Source of the DNA: Lachnospiraceae bacterium
GTDB taxonomy: Bacteria > Bacillota > Clostridia > Lachnospirales > Lachnospiraceae
Direction of reading: 5' to 3'
Length of the DNA stretch: 34,004 bases
Assembly: GCA_015057205.1 (NCBI GenBank)
Contig: SVEW01000002.1
Span: forward strand, 1 to 34,004
In this document: positions 14,679-22,708 of the stretch, piece by piece
Numbering within the stretch: position 1 is the stretch's first letter
Layout: the number at the start of each line of letters is the position of its first letter
Notes under the pieces: model-generated
Database searches by the model: none
What the model saw: the letters and a program-made list of their open reading frames with translations, nothing else
Told to the model about the DNA's origin: nothing
Position numbers and translations under genes: made by a program

Positions 14679-15215
14679 TTATACCTCACGTAACCGAATC
14701 ACATACATCTGTGTCATTTCCTCAAAGGCCTCGCTGTAAAACTCTCTTACCAACTCACCGCCACAGTTTTTGATAACGCCCGCGGATGCAAGATTTTCCT
14801 TATCGCAGGAAAGCAATACCTCCTGAATACCGATTCGCTCGCAAACAGCAAGCGCCGCTTTTAATAAGTCCGTGCCATAATGCTTTCTACGCTCCGTAGG
14901 ACGCACGGAATACCCGATGTGTCCCGCCTCCTGCCGCATAAAATCATTCAGTGCCAATCGGATGTTGACCATACCCACAATCCGCTCGTCTTCCTCCCGA
15001 ACGTAAAAATAGGTAATGGCCGGCACTTTTTCTTCCGGAATATTGGCGATATCCAGACTTGCAATCACCTTTTTCAGCCACTCCTCGTAGGTAGATTCCT
15101 TTAAAAAGCGGTCCAGACTTCCGCTTCCGTTGATTTCGGAACCATATTCGTAAAATTCTTTGATGTACTCGATTGCCTTGTCTTTGTATTCCAGTGTTGG
15201 AAACACTAATTTCAT
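14679..15215 (-). CDS. GNAT family N-acetyltransferase (COG3981-like)
   Basis: This 178-residue protein is a GNAT of the type with GHIGYSVRPTERRKHYGTDLL as motif A and VLLSCDKENLASAGVIKNCGG near the end. These features define the COG3981-like group, also represented by the gene at 27466. Cytoplasmic; substrate unknown. GAGGAGGG precedes the ATG. It is the first gene of the three-gene run 15215 to 13554. Confidence 0.88.
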   Translation of the reverse strand: MKLVFPTLEYKDKAIEYIKEFYEYGSEINGSGSLDRFLKESTYEEWLKKVIASLDIANIPEEKVPAITYFYVREEDERIVGMVNIRLALNDFMRQEAGHIGYSVRPTERRKHYGTDLLKAALAVCERIGIQEVLLSCDKENLASAGVIKNCGGELVREFYSEAFEEMTQMYVIRLREV

Positions 15216-15315
15216 GTCACACCCTCCTCATATCAATCGTTGTCATTTCTATTGCGCAAAGACGTTATTCGGCTGCATTAATCCATTCGTGTCCACATCT
15301 CAAATAGACCTATGG

Positions 15316-16584
15316 TCAAGGAAAGAACTTTTCTAAATATTCCGCAATACCATCCTCATCATTCGAACCAATAACCACATCTGCGACCTGCTTTACCTCA
15401 TCCAGCGCATTTCCCACGGCAACACCTGTTCCTGCCATTTTTAACATACCGATGTCGGCAAAATCATCCCCAAAGGAAATCACATTTTGCAAGGAAATAC
15501 TGCACTGCTCACATGCAACCCGAATGGCGTTTTCTTTTGTAGCATCTTTCTTTGTAAACTTATACCAACAACCATCGGAAAATCGAATCACATCACAGTC
15601 CGAAAATCTGTCCGCCAGCGCTTTTGCCTCTTTTTCATCAAAAATTTCCACGCACATCTTCAACGCTTCTTCAGAAAAATCCCGATAATCCGTCCAAATA
15701 CTCTCGCCCCAGTTTTTGTCCTCTTTCAGGGGATCCGTCTTGTAATTCCAGTAATGCGCATCCAGCGTATCGATGGTGATCTCCACATCTGCGCCGCAGA
15801 TTTTCCGAGCGGTAGTAATCAATTCCCTAGTGCGTTCCGCCGTAAAAAACGCCTTATGTATGTAATCTTTTCCTTTTTTCACAAGGGCTCCACCGCTGGC
15901 AATCATTATATCCGGGCAAAGTGCTCCCAAGTAAGTCAGGCAATTTTGCTCACTTCTCGAAGTGGCAACACCGATAAGGTACCCGTTCTTGCGACACTGC
16001 TCCAGTGCCAGAAGTGTCCGCTCGGAAATTGTTTTGTCGGAACGAAGCAATGTCCCATCTAAATCAAATAACAAAAGTTTTTTCATTGCGTCCCTTATCA
16101 ACAAAAGCGTCTTGTATTCACGTTGATTCCAGGCCTGCTTTCCTTCTTTTTCAAGCATCTGCGCATTCTTTGCAATGGCCTCCTCCAACGTACAAAGCAC
16201 CGGCTTGAACCCAAGCTCCTTTTCCGTATCCGTGTAGGCACAGGCGCTGCGTTCAGAACGAACTTCGCAAAAATATAAGCGGCTGATTTGATGCCATATC
16301 TTCGGTTCGAAGGTCGACGCTCTTTTTTCTTCTATCTCGCCAAACGGGGTAATGCTTTCCGGAATCACTTCGTATCCGGTTTCCTCTTTGACCTCTCGTA
16401 TGAGCGCCTGCTCGTCGCTTTCGCCTTCTTCAATTCCGCCCCCAGGCAGTTTCATTTCTCCAAAATCATTTTCAATCAGCGCCAGTTTTCCATCGACAAA
16501 AATGATGCCCCTTACCGCCACGCGGTAAATTTCTTCCATGTCCTGCGCATAATTCTGCGCATCCATTACCAATAGTTTCTGCAT
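15316..16584 (-). CDS. Nudix-HAD fusion protein
   Basis: This protein of 422 residues has two enzyme domains in one frame. Residues 1 to about 160 are a Nudix hydrolase with a complete box (G49, E55, then REVKEETGY). Residues 167-422 are a Cof-type HAD-IIB phosphatase with FDLDGT (nucleophile D174) and GDDFADIGM near the end. The HAD part begins with its own methionine (MKKLLLF, ATG at 16086) behind a GGGAC-like site, so it may also be made alone; the fusion looks like two genes that lost the stop between them. GGGAGAAGGG supports the start at 16584 over an earlier GTG. It would act on nucleotide or sugar phosphates. Confidence 0.88.
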   Translation of the reverse strand: MQKLLVMDAQNYAQDMEEIYRVAVRGIIFVDGKLALIENDFGEMKLPGGGIEEGESDEQALIREVKEETGYEVIPESITPFGEIEEKRASTFEPKIWHQISRLYFCEVRSERSACAYTDTEKELGFKPVLCTLEEAIAKNAQMLEKEGKQAWNQREYKTLLLIRDAMKKLLLFDLDGTLLRSDKTISERTLLALEQCRKNGYLIGVATSRSEQNCLTYLGALCPDIMIASGGALVKKGKDYIHKAFFTAERTRELITTARKICGADVEITIDTLDAHYWNYKTDPLKEDKNWGESIWTDYRDFSEEALKMCVEIFDEKEAKALADRFSDCDVIRFSDGCWYKFTKKDATKENAIRVACEQCSISLQNVISFGDDFADIGMLKMAGTGVAVGNALDEVKQVADVVIGSNDEDGIAEYLEKFFP

Positions 16585-16601
16585 AAACCCTTCTCCCTTT
16601 C

Positions 16602-16682
16602 TCACTGTTTATTTAGAATCCACGCTGCCGTTTCTTCCACAAGCTTGTCTGCAATCCGAAGATGCACCATCCATGAAGCCAT
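16602..16682 (-). pseudogene. N-terminal stump of a zinc-dependent phospholipase C-like gene
   Basis: The ATG overlaps the stop of the GNAT gene (TAATG) with GGAGAAG just upstream. The 26 codons read MASWMVHLRIADKLVEETAA and then WILNKQ before a stop. This resembles the start of clostridial zinc-dependent phospholipase C-family or HD-like hydrolases, where the histidine binds metal. The remaining 200 or so residues are missing. The family call rests only on this short stretch. Confidence 0.5.
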
Positions 16683-17224
16683 TAGTTCTTCTCCTTTTTA
16701 TTCCAGATATCCTTCGTGATCAGATTTACGTATTCGTTTCGTTTTTCGTGCAGCAAAACCACGTCCACGTCGTCCATTTTGCCCTGATACTGAAAACCGC
16801 ATTTTTCCTGCACGCGTTTGGATTTCTCGTTTCCTTCATAATATCCGCACCACACTTTTTCCATTCCGCGGTCTTCAAACGCATGTCGGATGATTTCCAT
16901 GGTTGCCTCCGGAACAATTCCTCTTCCCCAAAACGGCTTGCCAAGCCAATATCCCAGCTCGCATTCCTGATCCGTCTTCGCCATTTTGGTATGTTCCTTT
17001 AGCTCGATGGCGCCAATCGCCTTCTTATCCTCTTTCAAGCAGATTGCATAGGCCTCCGGTCTACTAAACACTGTCCGAATAATCTCCCTGCTTTCCTCTA
17101 AACTTTTGTGCGCCGGCCAACCGGCAATCGGCCCAACATCCGGGTCGCTGGCGTAGCGAAACAAATCCTCCGCATCCGCTTCTTCCCAATGCCGTAAAAT
17201 AAGTCGTTCTGTCTCAAATATCAT
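16682..17224 (-). CDS. GNAT family N-acetyltransferase (RimJ/RimL type)
   Basis: This 180-residue protein begins MIFETERLILRHWEEADAED, the classic opening of RimJ/RimL-type acetyltransferases. It continues with ELGYWLGKPFWGRGIVPEA (motif A) and NEKSKRVQEKCGF. The group acetylates protein N-termini or small amines, and the substrate here is unknown. GAGGAGG lies before the ATG. The start of another gene is coupled to its stop (16682). Confidence 0.92.
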   Translation of the reverse strand: MIFETERLILRHWEEADAEDLFRYASDPDVGPIAGWPAHKSLEESREIIRTVFSRPEAYAICLKEDKKAIGAIELKEHTKMAKTDQECELGYWLGKPFWGRGIVPEATMEIIRHAFEDRGMEKVWCGYYEGNEKSKRVQEKCGFQYQGKMDDVDVVLLHEKRNEYVNLITKDIWNKKEKN

Positions 17225-17270
17225 GTCAATTCCTCCTCATTCTTCATTACTATGTGCTGCTCGCGGCGAG

Positions 17271-17422
17271 TTTTACCGCCCATACCCCGACCCGCTCTGT
17301 GAACCGTAATTGACCGAGCGCTTTTGCGCGAGGGATGCTTCTTGACCGCCACGGTCAAGAAGATTGACTCCGCCTCACAAATTTTTACCGCCCAGCGGAA
17401 GGGTCGCTCTGTGAACCGTAAT
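17271..17422. repeat. Direct repeats with a perfect palindrome between two GNAT genes
   Basis: Two 40-bp units (17271-17310 and 17383-17422) share TTTTACCGCCCA at one end and CGCTCTGTGAACCGTAAT at the other, 112 bp apart. Between them is a perfect 10-bp inverted repeat CTTCTTGACC/GGTCAAGAAG (17338-17362) and GCGC-TTTT-GCGC. The region is more GC-rich than its neighbours and encodes no convincing protein. It may be a short dispersed element that recurs elsewhere in the genome. Confidence 0.7.
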
Positions 17423-17423
17423 C

Positions 17424-17882
17424 TCATCTCAATGCCATCACATACACCTGGCAAGGATTCCGCTCATCCCACAAAGTCGGGAAAACTTCAAACTCCTTAA
17501 ACCCTAACGCTTTATAAAAACAATTCGTTCTGTCATAAACCTCATATTTTCCCATTTGCACCGTCTTCACCTGCATAAAAGAATACCCTGCATTCGTCGT
17601 AGCCTCCTTCGCCTTTGCAAAAAGCTCCTTACCTAGACCCTTTCTGTGATACTCCTTTTTTACACCCAAAACATGCAATTCCATGGTATCCTTCCCTGTT
17701 TCCATTAAACACAACATTCCAATCGGCTGCTTCCCATCGTAAGCTGCAAAACATCTGCATTCGGCACTCTCAGAAATGTATTCTTCTCTGGCTTCCGCGA
17801 TTCCGAACCACTCCGGCAAACTTTCCAGAATCAGGCGTGTTACACGCTTCTTTTCATCCAGATTCGTAATTTCCTTGACCAT
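17424..17882 (-). CDS. GNAT family N-acetyltransferase
   Basis: This 152-residue protein is a compact GNAT domain: ELHVLGVKKEYHRKGLGKELF is motif A and TNCFYKALGFKEFEVFPTLWDE is the C-terminal motif with an extra aromatic tail. It fits the small single-domain acetyltransferases that act on antibiotics or small amines, but the substrate is not visible. GAGAGG stands directly before the ATG. It follows the GNAT at 17888 by 5 bp, so the pair is likely one transcript. Confidence 0.9.
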   Translation of the reverse strand: MVKEITNLDEKKRVTRLILESLPEWFGIAEAREEYISESAECRCFAAYDGKQPIGMLCLMETGKDTMELHVLGVKKEYHRKGLGKELFAKAKEATTNAGYSFMQVKTVQMGKYEVYDRTNCFYKALGFKEFEVFPTLWDERNPCQVYVMALR

Positions 17883-17887
17883 CCTCT

Positions 17888-18328
17888 CTACTCCATAAAC
17901 TTACTCATCATCACAAAATTAGAAACCGGCAAAATCCCGGCTTTTGCGTAAAACCGCTTGTGTTCTTCATCATTCACACTGTTTAACTCAAGAATAGATG
18001 CCCCCTTCTCGCGTATTACCTTTTCCAGATGTTTCAAAAAATCGGTTCCGTAGCCCTTTCCCTGATTTCCCATAAAGATAACGATTTCTTCCAGAAAATA
18101 GCCCCGAATATCATCAAATTCTTTGAAATATCCCATTAGATATCCGGTGATATGCTCCTCAGAATCCAACTGCACCAAGCACATCGAATCTTCCATTGTC
18201 AGCACCTGATGGATTCTTTTATATGCTTTTTCATACGTCCAGCAACACTCTTCCACCGTGTTGTAATATTCTATGTTTTTTTCAACTACATACGGTAAAT
18301 CTTGCTCTGTCATTTTTCTATAATTCAT
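17888..18328 (-). CDS. GNAT family N-acetyltransferase
   Basis: This 146-residue protein begins MNYRKMTEQDLPYVVEKNIE and has FMGNQGKGYGTDFLKHLEK as motif A. The last part (NDEEHKRFYAKAGI) is the usual GNAT helix and strand. Its start overlaps the end of the nucleotidyltransferase-like gene by 11 bp, and GGAGG lies inside that gene 12 bases upstream. Substrate unknown. It is part of the dense run from 19363 to 17424. Confidence 0.87.
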   Translation of the reverse strand: MNYRKMTEQDLPYVVEKNIEYYNTVEECCWTYEKAYKRIHQVLTMEDSMCLVQLDSEEHITGYLMGYFKEFDDIRGYFLEEIVIFMGNQGKGYGTDFLKHLEKVIREKGASILELNSVNDEEHKRFYAKAGILPVSNFVMMSKFME

Positions 18329-18713
18329 TAGCCTGTAAATCCTCCATAAATTCCTCTATCAACGCGATATCGCGCATGTCTTTTTCACGCCCCAACTCCC
18401 GCTTCATTTCCACCATTCCCTTTAGGGTAATCGTGGAAAAACCTTCCACTTCCGTGACGGTATCTTTCAACCAGTTTTCGAAAATCTCAATATGTTCTCC
18501 ACAGCGGAACCACCGGTTTCCACTTTCCGTGTATTTGTAAAAATATCCGGCCTTTTCCAGTTCATCTGCCATCCGGCTACTGCAGCCTAAGTCAATGTCG
18601 GCGGTTTCTTCCTTGATTCCGTATAAGACCATAGCCGCTCCGGTAATCACCCAGAACTCCCTGCGGTCATAGGGAAATGTTTCCAGATGCTTGATTATTT
18701 CGCTTTTGTTCAT
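18318..18713 (-). CDS. Nucleotidyltransferase-like protein (DUF6036-like)
   Basis: This protein of 131 residues begins MNKSEIIKHLETFPYDRREF and has the pattern ITGAAMVLYGIKEETADIDL, in which the D-x-D of the TADIDL stretch corresponds to the metal-binding pair of nucleotidyltransferases such as AbiEii or MNT. The C-terminal part has LKGMVEMKRELGREKDMRDI, as in those families. It might modify a small molecule or RNA, or serve as half of a toxin-antitoxin pair, but no clear partner is adjacent. The frame is open further upstream, but that region overlaps the HAD gene; the ATG at 18713 is preferred. Confidence 0.75.
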   Translation of the reverse strand: MNKSEIIKHLETFPYDRREFWVITGAAMVLYGIKEETADIDLGCSSRMADELEKAGYFYKYTESGNRWFRCGEHIEIFENWLKDTVTEVEGFSTITLKGMVEMKRELGREKDMRDIALIEEFMEDLQANEL

Positions 18714-18721
18714 GCTGTCCC

Positions 18722-19363
18722 TCACTTCATGTCCAAAACCCAATCTTTGATTTCCAACAAATCCGCCACTATACAGGTTTCCTTCCCGGTAGGCTCTACA
18801 ACGCTTCCCTTCGGAAGATACAAAATGCTCGAAATCCCTGCATTCTGCGCGCACTCCACATCCAACATCCGGTCTCCCACGTAAACCGTATCAGCTTGCG
18901 ACAAATTGTGTTTTGCCATCAAATACTGCAACGCCTCCGGGCTTGGTTTTCTTTCAAATCCGTCCGCGCCGGTGATAATATCCTCAAAAAAATCATATAG
19001 CCCGGTATTCTTAAGCACCGGCTCCGTCGAAGTTCCCCGATGGGTAAATACATAATTGCAAATCCCCTGCTCTTTCAGAAAAGCGAGGATTTCCGCTGCA
19101 TGAGGAATCGGACGAATCTTCTTTTTCTCCTGTTCGGAAATAGCGGAATAGGTATCTTTTAACACGTCAAAGGAAATGCCTGTTTCTTCCTCTGTTTTAC
19201 TGATAAAAGTGCGAACTGAAGTGGTCATCACTTCCTTCAAAATGTCGCCCTTATTCATGAGGATATGGTAGTGTTCATAGGTTTTGTATAAGCTTGCCAC
19301 GATCACCTCGTAGGAATCAAGCAGTGTCCCGTCCAAATCCCAGATAAACGCTGTTTTTCCCAT
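18722..19363 (-). CDS. HAD-IA hydrolase (phosphoglycolate phosphatase-like)
   Basis: This 213-residue protein has the nucleophile motif WDLDGTLLDS (D9, D11), a helical cap, the THRG loop (motif II), the motif III lysine in ERKPSPEAL and the metal-binding VGDRMLDVE (motif IV). It should dephosphorylate a small phospho-compound. The upstream site GTGGAGG is shared with the GNAT remnant at 19367, whose stop lies 3 bp upstream of the ATG. The same upstream sequence occurs before the gene at 27262. Confidence 0.92.
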   Translation of the reverse strand: MGKTAFIWDLDGTLLDSYEVIVASLYKTYEHYHILMNKGDILKEVMTTSVRTFISKTEEETGISFDVLKDTYSAISEQEKKKIRPIPHAAEILAFLKEQGICNYVFTHRGTSTEPVLKNTGLYDFFEDIITGADGFERKPSPEALQYLMAKHNLSQADTVYVGDRMLDVECAQNAGISSILYLPKGSVVEPTGKETCIVADLLEIKDWVLDMK

Positions 19364-19366
19364 AGC

Positions 19367-19651
19367 TTACCTCCACATCCAGATAATCGTGTTTTCGGAC
19401 TGTGTCAATCCGAGCTTTTTCTGCAATGCCATAGCGTAGCCTTTTCGGCGGAACTTCGGCATCACGTGCAAAAGTCCAATGCTGCCCTCCAAGTGCTCCC
19501 CGACAAAGCCAGCCATTTCCGTATGATAATAGGCCACCTGGTAGCACTCCAGTTTTTCCGCAAACGCATCCTGCCTTTGTTCTATAATTTTCCCGGTTCC
19601 GCGCTGCAGCACCCGGTCAATATTTAAATTCTCAATTGCTTTCACGTCCAT
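19367..19651 (-). pseudogene. GNAT gene with an internal deletion
   Basis: The 94-residue frame contains GEHLEGSIGLLHVMPKFRRK (the start of acetyl-CoA motif A) followed immediately by GYAMALQKKLGLTQSENTII. In GNATs of this type about 35 residues normally separate RRKG-x-A from the LQKKLGL segment, so the middle of the domain is deleted in frame. It is probably inactive, although it is still an open frame. The same deletion is present in the copy at 27265, so the two descend from one deleted gene. Confidence 0.75.
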
Positions 19652-19668
19652 CCCTCAATCGCTCCCTT

Positions 19669-20166
19669 CTAACCCCTGTTCTTATTCGTCACATAAAGAT
19701 GCGCAACGCCAAACAGCACCGCAAATCCAATTAAAAGATAATGTCGCATGGTGATTCCGCAAAGCAAAAATACGCAAATCGGAATTACCGCCAGTGCTGT
19801 CTGTTTCCAATACGTCTTTTTGCAGAAAAACATAATCCAGATGATCCCGTAGGAAAGCAGCAAAAGGATGTTTCCAAACATATACACCACAAAAGCTTCC
19901 GCAGAGAAAAATCCCATTTTCTCAAAATTAAAAATCATAAAAATCATGCAGCCATAACGCCCCACCTGCTCCAAACAGTTCATCCATTTGTTCTTACATT
20001 GGTTCTGCTGCCCCTTCGCTTTTATCGCATAAATGATATTCGGAATCAGCAACAAAATTACGATGCATAATCCCCATACATTTGGCCAGCCCATCCCCAA
20101 TTTTCCTGCAAAAAATACCGTCGTTGGGCCATCGGCTCCTCCGCTACATAATATGCTAAATGACAT
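19669..20166 (-). CDS. Small membrane protein with a GGADGPT N-terminal motif
   Basis: This protein of 165 residues starts MSFSILCSGGADGPTTVFFA, then has about four membrane segments. The GGADGPT-x-x-FxAGKLG motif is also found at the beginning of beta subunits of sodium-pumping decarboxylases (OadB-like) and in related small membrane proteins of Clostridia. The full-length decarboxylase subunit is more than twice as long, so this is not that enzyme. Function unknown, cytoplasmic membrane. GGAGGG upstream supports the ATG at 20166. Confidence 0.7.
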   Translation of the reverse strand: MSFSILCSGGADGPTTVFFAGKLGMGWPNVWGLCIVILLLIPNIIYAIKAKGQQNQCKNKWMNCLEQVGRYGCMIFMIFNFEKMGFFSAEAFVVYMFGNILLLLSYGIIWIMFFCKKTYWKQTALAVIPICVFLLCGITMRHYLLIGFAVLFGVAHLYVTNKNRG

Positions 20167-20260
20167 ACGTTTTTCCCTCCATCCAAATTCAAACTTCAAA
20201 TCTTAGTTTACCGAATTTTCACACAATTGGCAATAGAAATCTTGCCTGTCATCGCCCCTT

Positions 20261-20704
20261 CTAAAATTCAATTTCTCCCGGAGTCCCCGGATACGGCACC
20301 ACGTCACGAATATTGTCCACACCGGTGATGTAGCGCATCAACCGCTCCGTTCCCAGCCCAAAACCGCTGTGCGGCGCGCTTCCGTAGCGACGCAAATCGC
20401 AATACCAGTCATAATCCGTTTCGGAAAGTCCACACTCACGGATGCGGGTAAGCAACTTCTCTAATCGTTCTTCACGCTGACTTCCTCCCACAATTTCGCC
20501 AATCTGCGGGAAAAGAAGGTCGGTCGCCGCCGGAAGGGTAAAGATTTTCTCGGATTTCATTAAAAGGTCAATGGCTTCTTTATAGGTAATTCGCGCAAAT
20601 TTCTGGGAAACTGTTTTTTGCAATTTTTCCAGTAATCCCGGTTCCACAAACTTGTCAAAAAAGGCCAACTCCTCCGATGCCTCCTTCATGCAGTAGGAAA
20701 TCAC
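20261..20704 (-). pseudogene. Asparaginyl-tRNA synthetase remnant
   Basis: The frame gives the C-terminal part of a class II asparaginyl-tRNA synthetase, with [13 protein letters not shown] and the motif 3 segment [20 protein letters not shown]. The real enzyme has about 460 residues; only about 147 remain. The anticodon-binding domain and motifs 1 and 2 are missing. There is also an internal gap: KSEKIF joins directly to [15 protein letters not shown] where about 65 residues should lie. It cannot be an active synthetase, so a complete asnS gene must exist elsewhere in the genome. Confidence 0.88.
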
Positions 20705-20750
20705 GCTTTTGCAAAAGCTTTCGAAAGTGTTGTTCCGTCATTTGTTCCAT
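20655..20750 (-). CDS. 31-residue ORF running into the synthetase remnant
   Basis: An ATG at 20750 follows AAGGAG and encodes [18 protein letters not shown] and then 13 further residues in a frame different from the synthetase remnant. It could be the cut start of another gene that was joined to the remnant. No family is recognised. Confidence 0.3.
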   Translation of the reverse strand: MEQMTEQHFRKLLQKRDFLLHEGGIGGVGLF

Positions 20751-20883
20751 AGCTTTTTTCTCCTTATTTTGGTGTCGTCCTCTCACTAAGGCTCCAGTTC
20801 CTGTCGCCTAGTGTTTGGACGTGGCTCGCACTAACCTCACCAGCGCCCTTTAGGCTAGCTTCGCTAAGTGTTCTGCACAAAAA

Positions 20884-20978
20884 GACCACATTTTTCCAAC
20901 GAAAAAATGTGGTCTCACTTTCTAAAAAATTCCAAAAGAAAAACCACAGCCGAAAGGCATCTGCCAATCGCTGTGGTT
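20884..20978 (-). terminator. Palindrome and terminator upstream of the synthetase remnant
   Basis: On the minus strand AACCACAGC and GCTGTGGTT (20942-20978) form a 9-bp stem followed by a T-rich run, which would end transcripts from the 21.1-22.4 kb genes. Next to it is a perfect 12-bp inverted repeat GACCACATTTTT/AAAAATGTGGTC at 20884-20914. The stretch 20760-20880 shows no gene. Confidence 0.7.
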
Positions 20979-21006
20979 CGCAATTGACGATGCCTAAATA
21001 TTATTA

Positions 21007-21111
21007 TTATTTGATAACAATACGTAATAGCTCATCTTTCAGAATTTCTCCCTTGTATGCCATGACCTGTGTCGCATATGCCTGCGTCGGTCGAATCAGT
21101 TTTAATGTCAT
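21007..21111 (-). pseudogene. N-terminal stump of a GNAT gene
   Basis: The 34-residue frame starts MTLKLIRPTQAYATQVMAYK, which corresponds to the start MSVKLIRPTQDYAKQVMKYK of the complete GNAT at 27466. After about 20 residues the match ends and the frame stops soon. GAGAGG before the ATG is intact, so a short peptide could still be made. Confidence 0.75.
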
Positions 21112-21130
21112 TTTCTTTCATCCTCTCTCG

Positions 21131-21901
21131 TTATCGCCGTTTTTTCATAATCTCAAGCATATGGTTACCCGCAAACTTGCGAGCCTCATCCTTATAACGC
21201 AAGATACGAACTCTGCGCATTGCAGGATTTACATATACCCCCATGCTCTCTAAGCGCTCCGACATATAGGCCTGCTTGGATTGGATATCCTGCTTTATGG
21301 AAACGGTTCGCTGCACGGCATTATCCACGATGTTTTCCATGTTTTTGTTAAAGGACTCTTCCACGCGAATTACCATGCGGTCAAAATGCAAAAGCGCCGT
21401 TACGGTCAACGTCGTATCCATGATAAAAACCGCCACCCCGACAAGTGCCCAGAATTCCATCCAAATTGGCGCCACGCGGTCCACCATTTTTTCTGAAAAA
21501 GGGGCAATCGCATACACCACCAGTAATCCGCCGAAGCCGAATCCCAGACTGGTAAAAAGGCTGATTCTTCCATGCAAATTCAAGGGCAAATTGCTGTAAT
21601 CCCACCATAACGCATGAAACGTTTTCTCCAAAGCCCAGGAAGTGACATATTCCAAAACCGCACTTCCCACCACGGATACCACAAAAATCTGCCATGGCAC
21701 AATCGATGCGCCGGATGCTTCGACCGCTCTGACCACCAGGGAAATTGCCACTGCGCCCACTCCGTAAATCGGGCAGGCCGGTCCATATAAGAACCCGCGA
21801 TTTTCCCATTTTCCGCCTTTTACCGTGCAATAGATGGTCTCGTAAATCCATCCCATGCAGCAATACACAATAAACAAGCATACATAACGACTAATCCACA
21901 T
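21131..21901 (-). CDS. CmpB-type putative ABC transporter membrane protein
   Basis: This 256-residue protein has five membrane segments in the first 170 residues and a cytoplasmic tail of about 80 residues that is charged and helical (ESFNKNMENIVDNAVQRTVS). WIYETIYCTVKGGKWENRGF and LYGPACPIYGVGA are the signature of the ABC_trans_CmpB (COG4905) family, which is annotated as a transporter permease but whose role is unclear. It overlaps the HD-domain gene by 11 bp, so both are probably translated together. Confidence 0.88.
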   Translation of the reverse strand: MWISRYVCLFIVYCCMGWIYETIYCTVKGGKWENRGFLYGPACPIYGVGAVAISLVVRAVEASGASIVPWQIFVVSVVGSAVLEYVTSWALEKTFHALWWDYSNLPLNLHGRISLFTSLGFGFGGLLVVYAIAPFSEKMVDRVAPIWMEFWALVGVAVFIMDTTLTVTALLHFDRMVIRVEESFNKNMENIVDNAVQRTVSIKQDIQSKQAYMSERLESMGVYVNPAMRRVRILRYKDEARKFAGNHMLEIMKKRR

Positions 21902-22379
21902 CTTTTTTTCTCCTATTCAGAATCGTCTCCCTTGTGGAAACCAGTTTATCTGCCATACATACCAGCCAGGCCTCGCGACTCTTGGGAATCGTTTTTAACG
22001 TCAACGGCCACATATGGCTTTCGATGACCTGTTGTATTTCCGCTTCAACATGCAAAAGCTCCTTTGCATTCTCGCTGGCACGCTTCGGATGGGAAAAGCC
22101 ATGCAAATGATGACTTCCATCCCCTTCATAATGCCAATCATACAGGTAAAAATCATGCAGCATCGCGCCTTTTACAAGCACCTGCTCATCGGCCTTCAAA
22201 TGTAATTTTTTGTTTAAATGATAGCTTAATTTGGCAACATTTACGCAGTGTTCATAGGTGGATACCGTTCCATGCTGAATGTACTTCTTCATCTCCTGCA
22301 CATGCTTATCCTCTTGCATGGCTCCCAGAATCGCATTGACTGCGCGCTTGTCATTTTTCCATTTTTCCTTACTTCGCAT
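21891..22379 (-). CDS. HD-domain phosphohydrolase
   Basis: This protein of 162 residues has the HD-domain elements: EHCVNVAKLSYHL (first histidine), KGAMLHDFYLYDW (the HD pair that binds metal) and AWLVCMADKLVSTRE near the end. It should hydrolyse a nucleotide or similar phosphate. AGGAAAGGG before the ATG at 22379 supports that start over an earlier GTG. The gene ends within the start of the CmpB-type gene. Confidence 0.88.
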   Translation of the reverse strand: MRSKEKWKNDKRAVNAILGAMQEDKHVQEMKKYIQHGTVSTYEHCVNVAKLSYHLNKKLHLKADEQVLVKGAMLHDFYLYDWHYEGDGSHHLHGFSHPKRASENAKELLHVEAEIQQVIESHMWPLTLKTIPKSREAWLVCMADKLVSTRETILNRRKKDVD

Positions 22380-22402
22380 AATGAACCCTTTCCTAACCTC
22401 GT

Positions 22403-22483
22403 TCACTGGTACAAATAATCATGCGCCCCTTCACCGTCAAAGCGCCCAAGATTTTCCGGATAGCAAGCATTGCAATCACCTTC
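22403..22483 (-). pseudogene. Short C-terminal coding remnant
   Basis: One minus-strand frame reads EGDCNACYPENLGRFDGEGA followed by HDYLYQ and a stop. Composition and the C-x-x-C pair look like real protein, but there is no start codon. Unrecognised. Confidence 0.3.
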
Positions 22484-22708
22484 TTAATCAAAAAAATCCT
22501 CTATGAAATTCATTTTATCATAGAAGACCTTACTTTTTCAATTCGCAAATATCTACCTATCAAATAACTAATATGAGCAAATACCCTTTGTTCAGAGACT
22601 CATTATAAAGGTATAATTTAGACGTTCCATCGTAGTCTCCGCACTGTAAGTACCGATACTTGGTTCCTTCCGCTTCCTTGAGCGCAGTAATCTGCTTACG
22701 CAACCCTA

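Noticed and set aside
17221..17454. 77-residue arginine-rich protein frame on the minus strand
   Set aside because: It is made of the direct repeats and the palindrome between two GNAT genes and overlaps their ends; composition is that of a repeat read as protein.
19669..20166. Sodium-pumping decarboxylase beta subunit
   Set aside because: Only the short GGADGPT motif fits; the protein is less than half the required length and lacks the later membrane motifs.
20764..20967. Open frame of 67 codons on the minus strand
   Set aside because: It covers a palindrome and a terminator and has no family-like sequence or ribosome-binding site.
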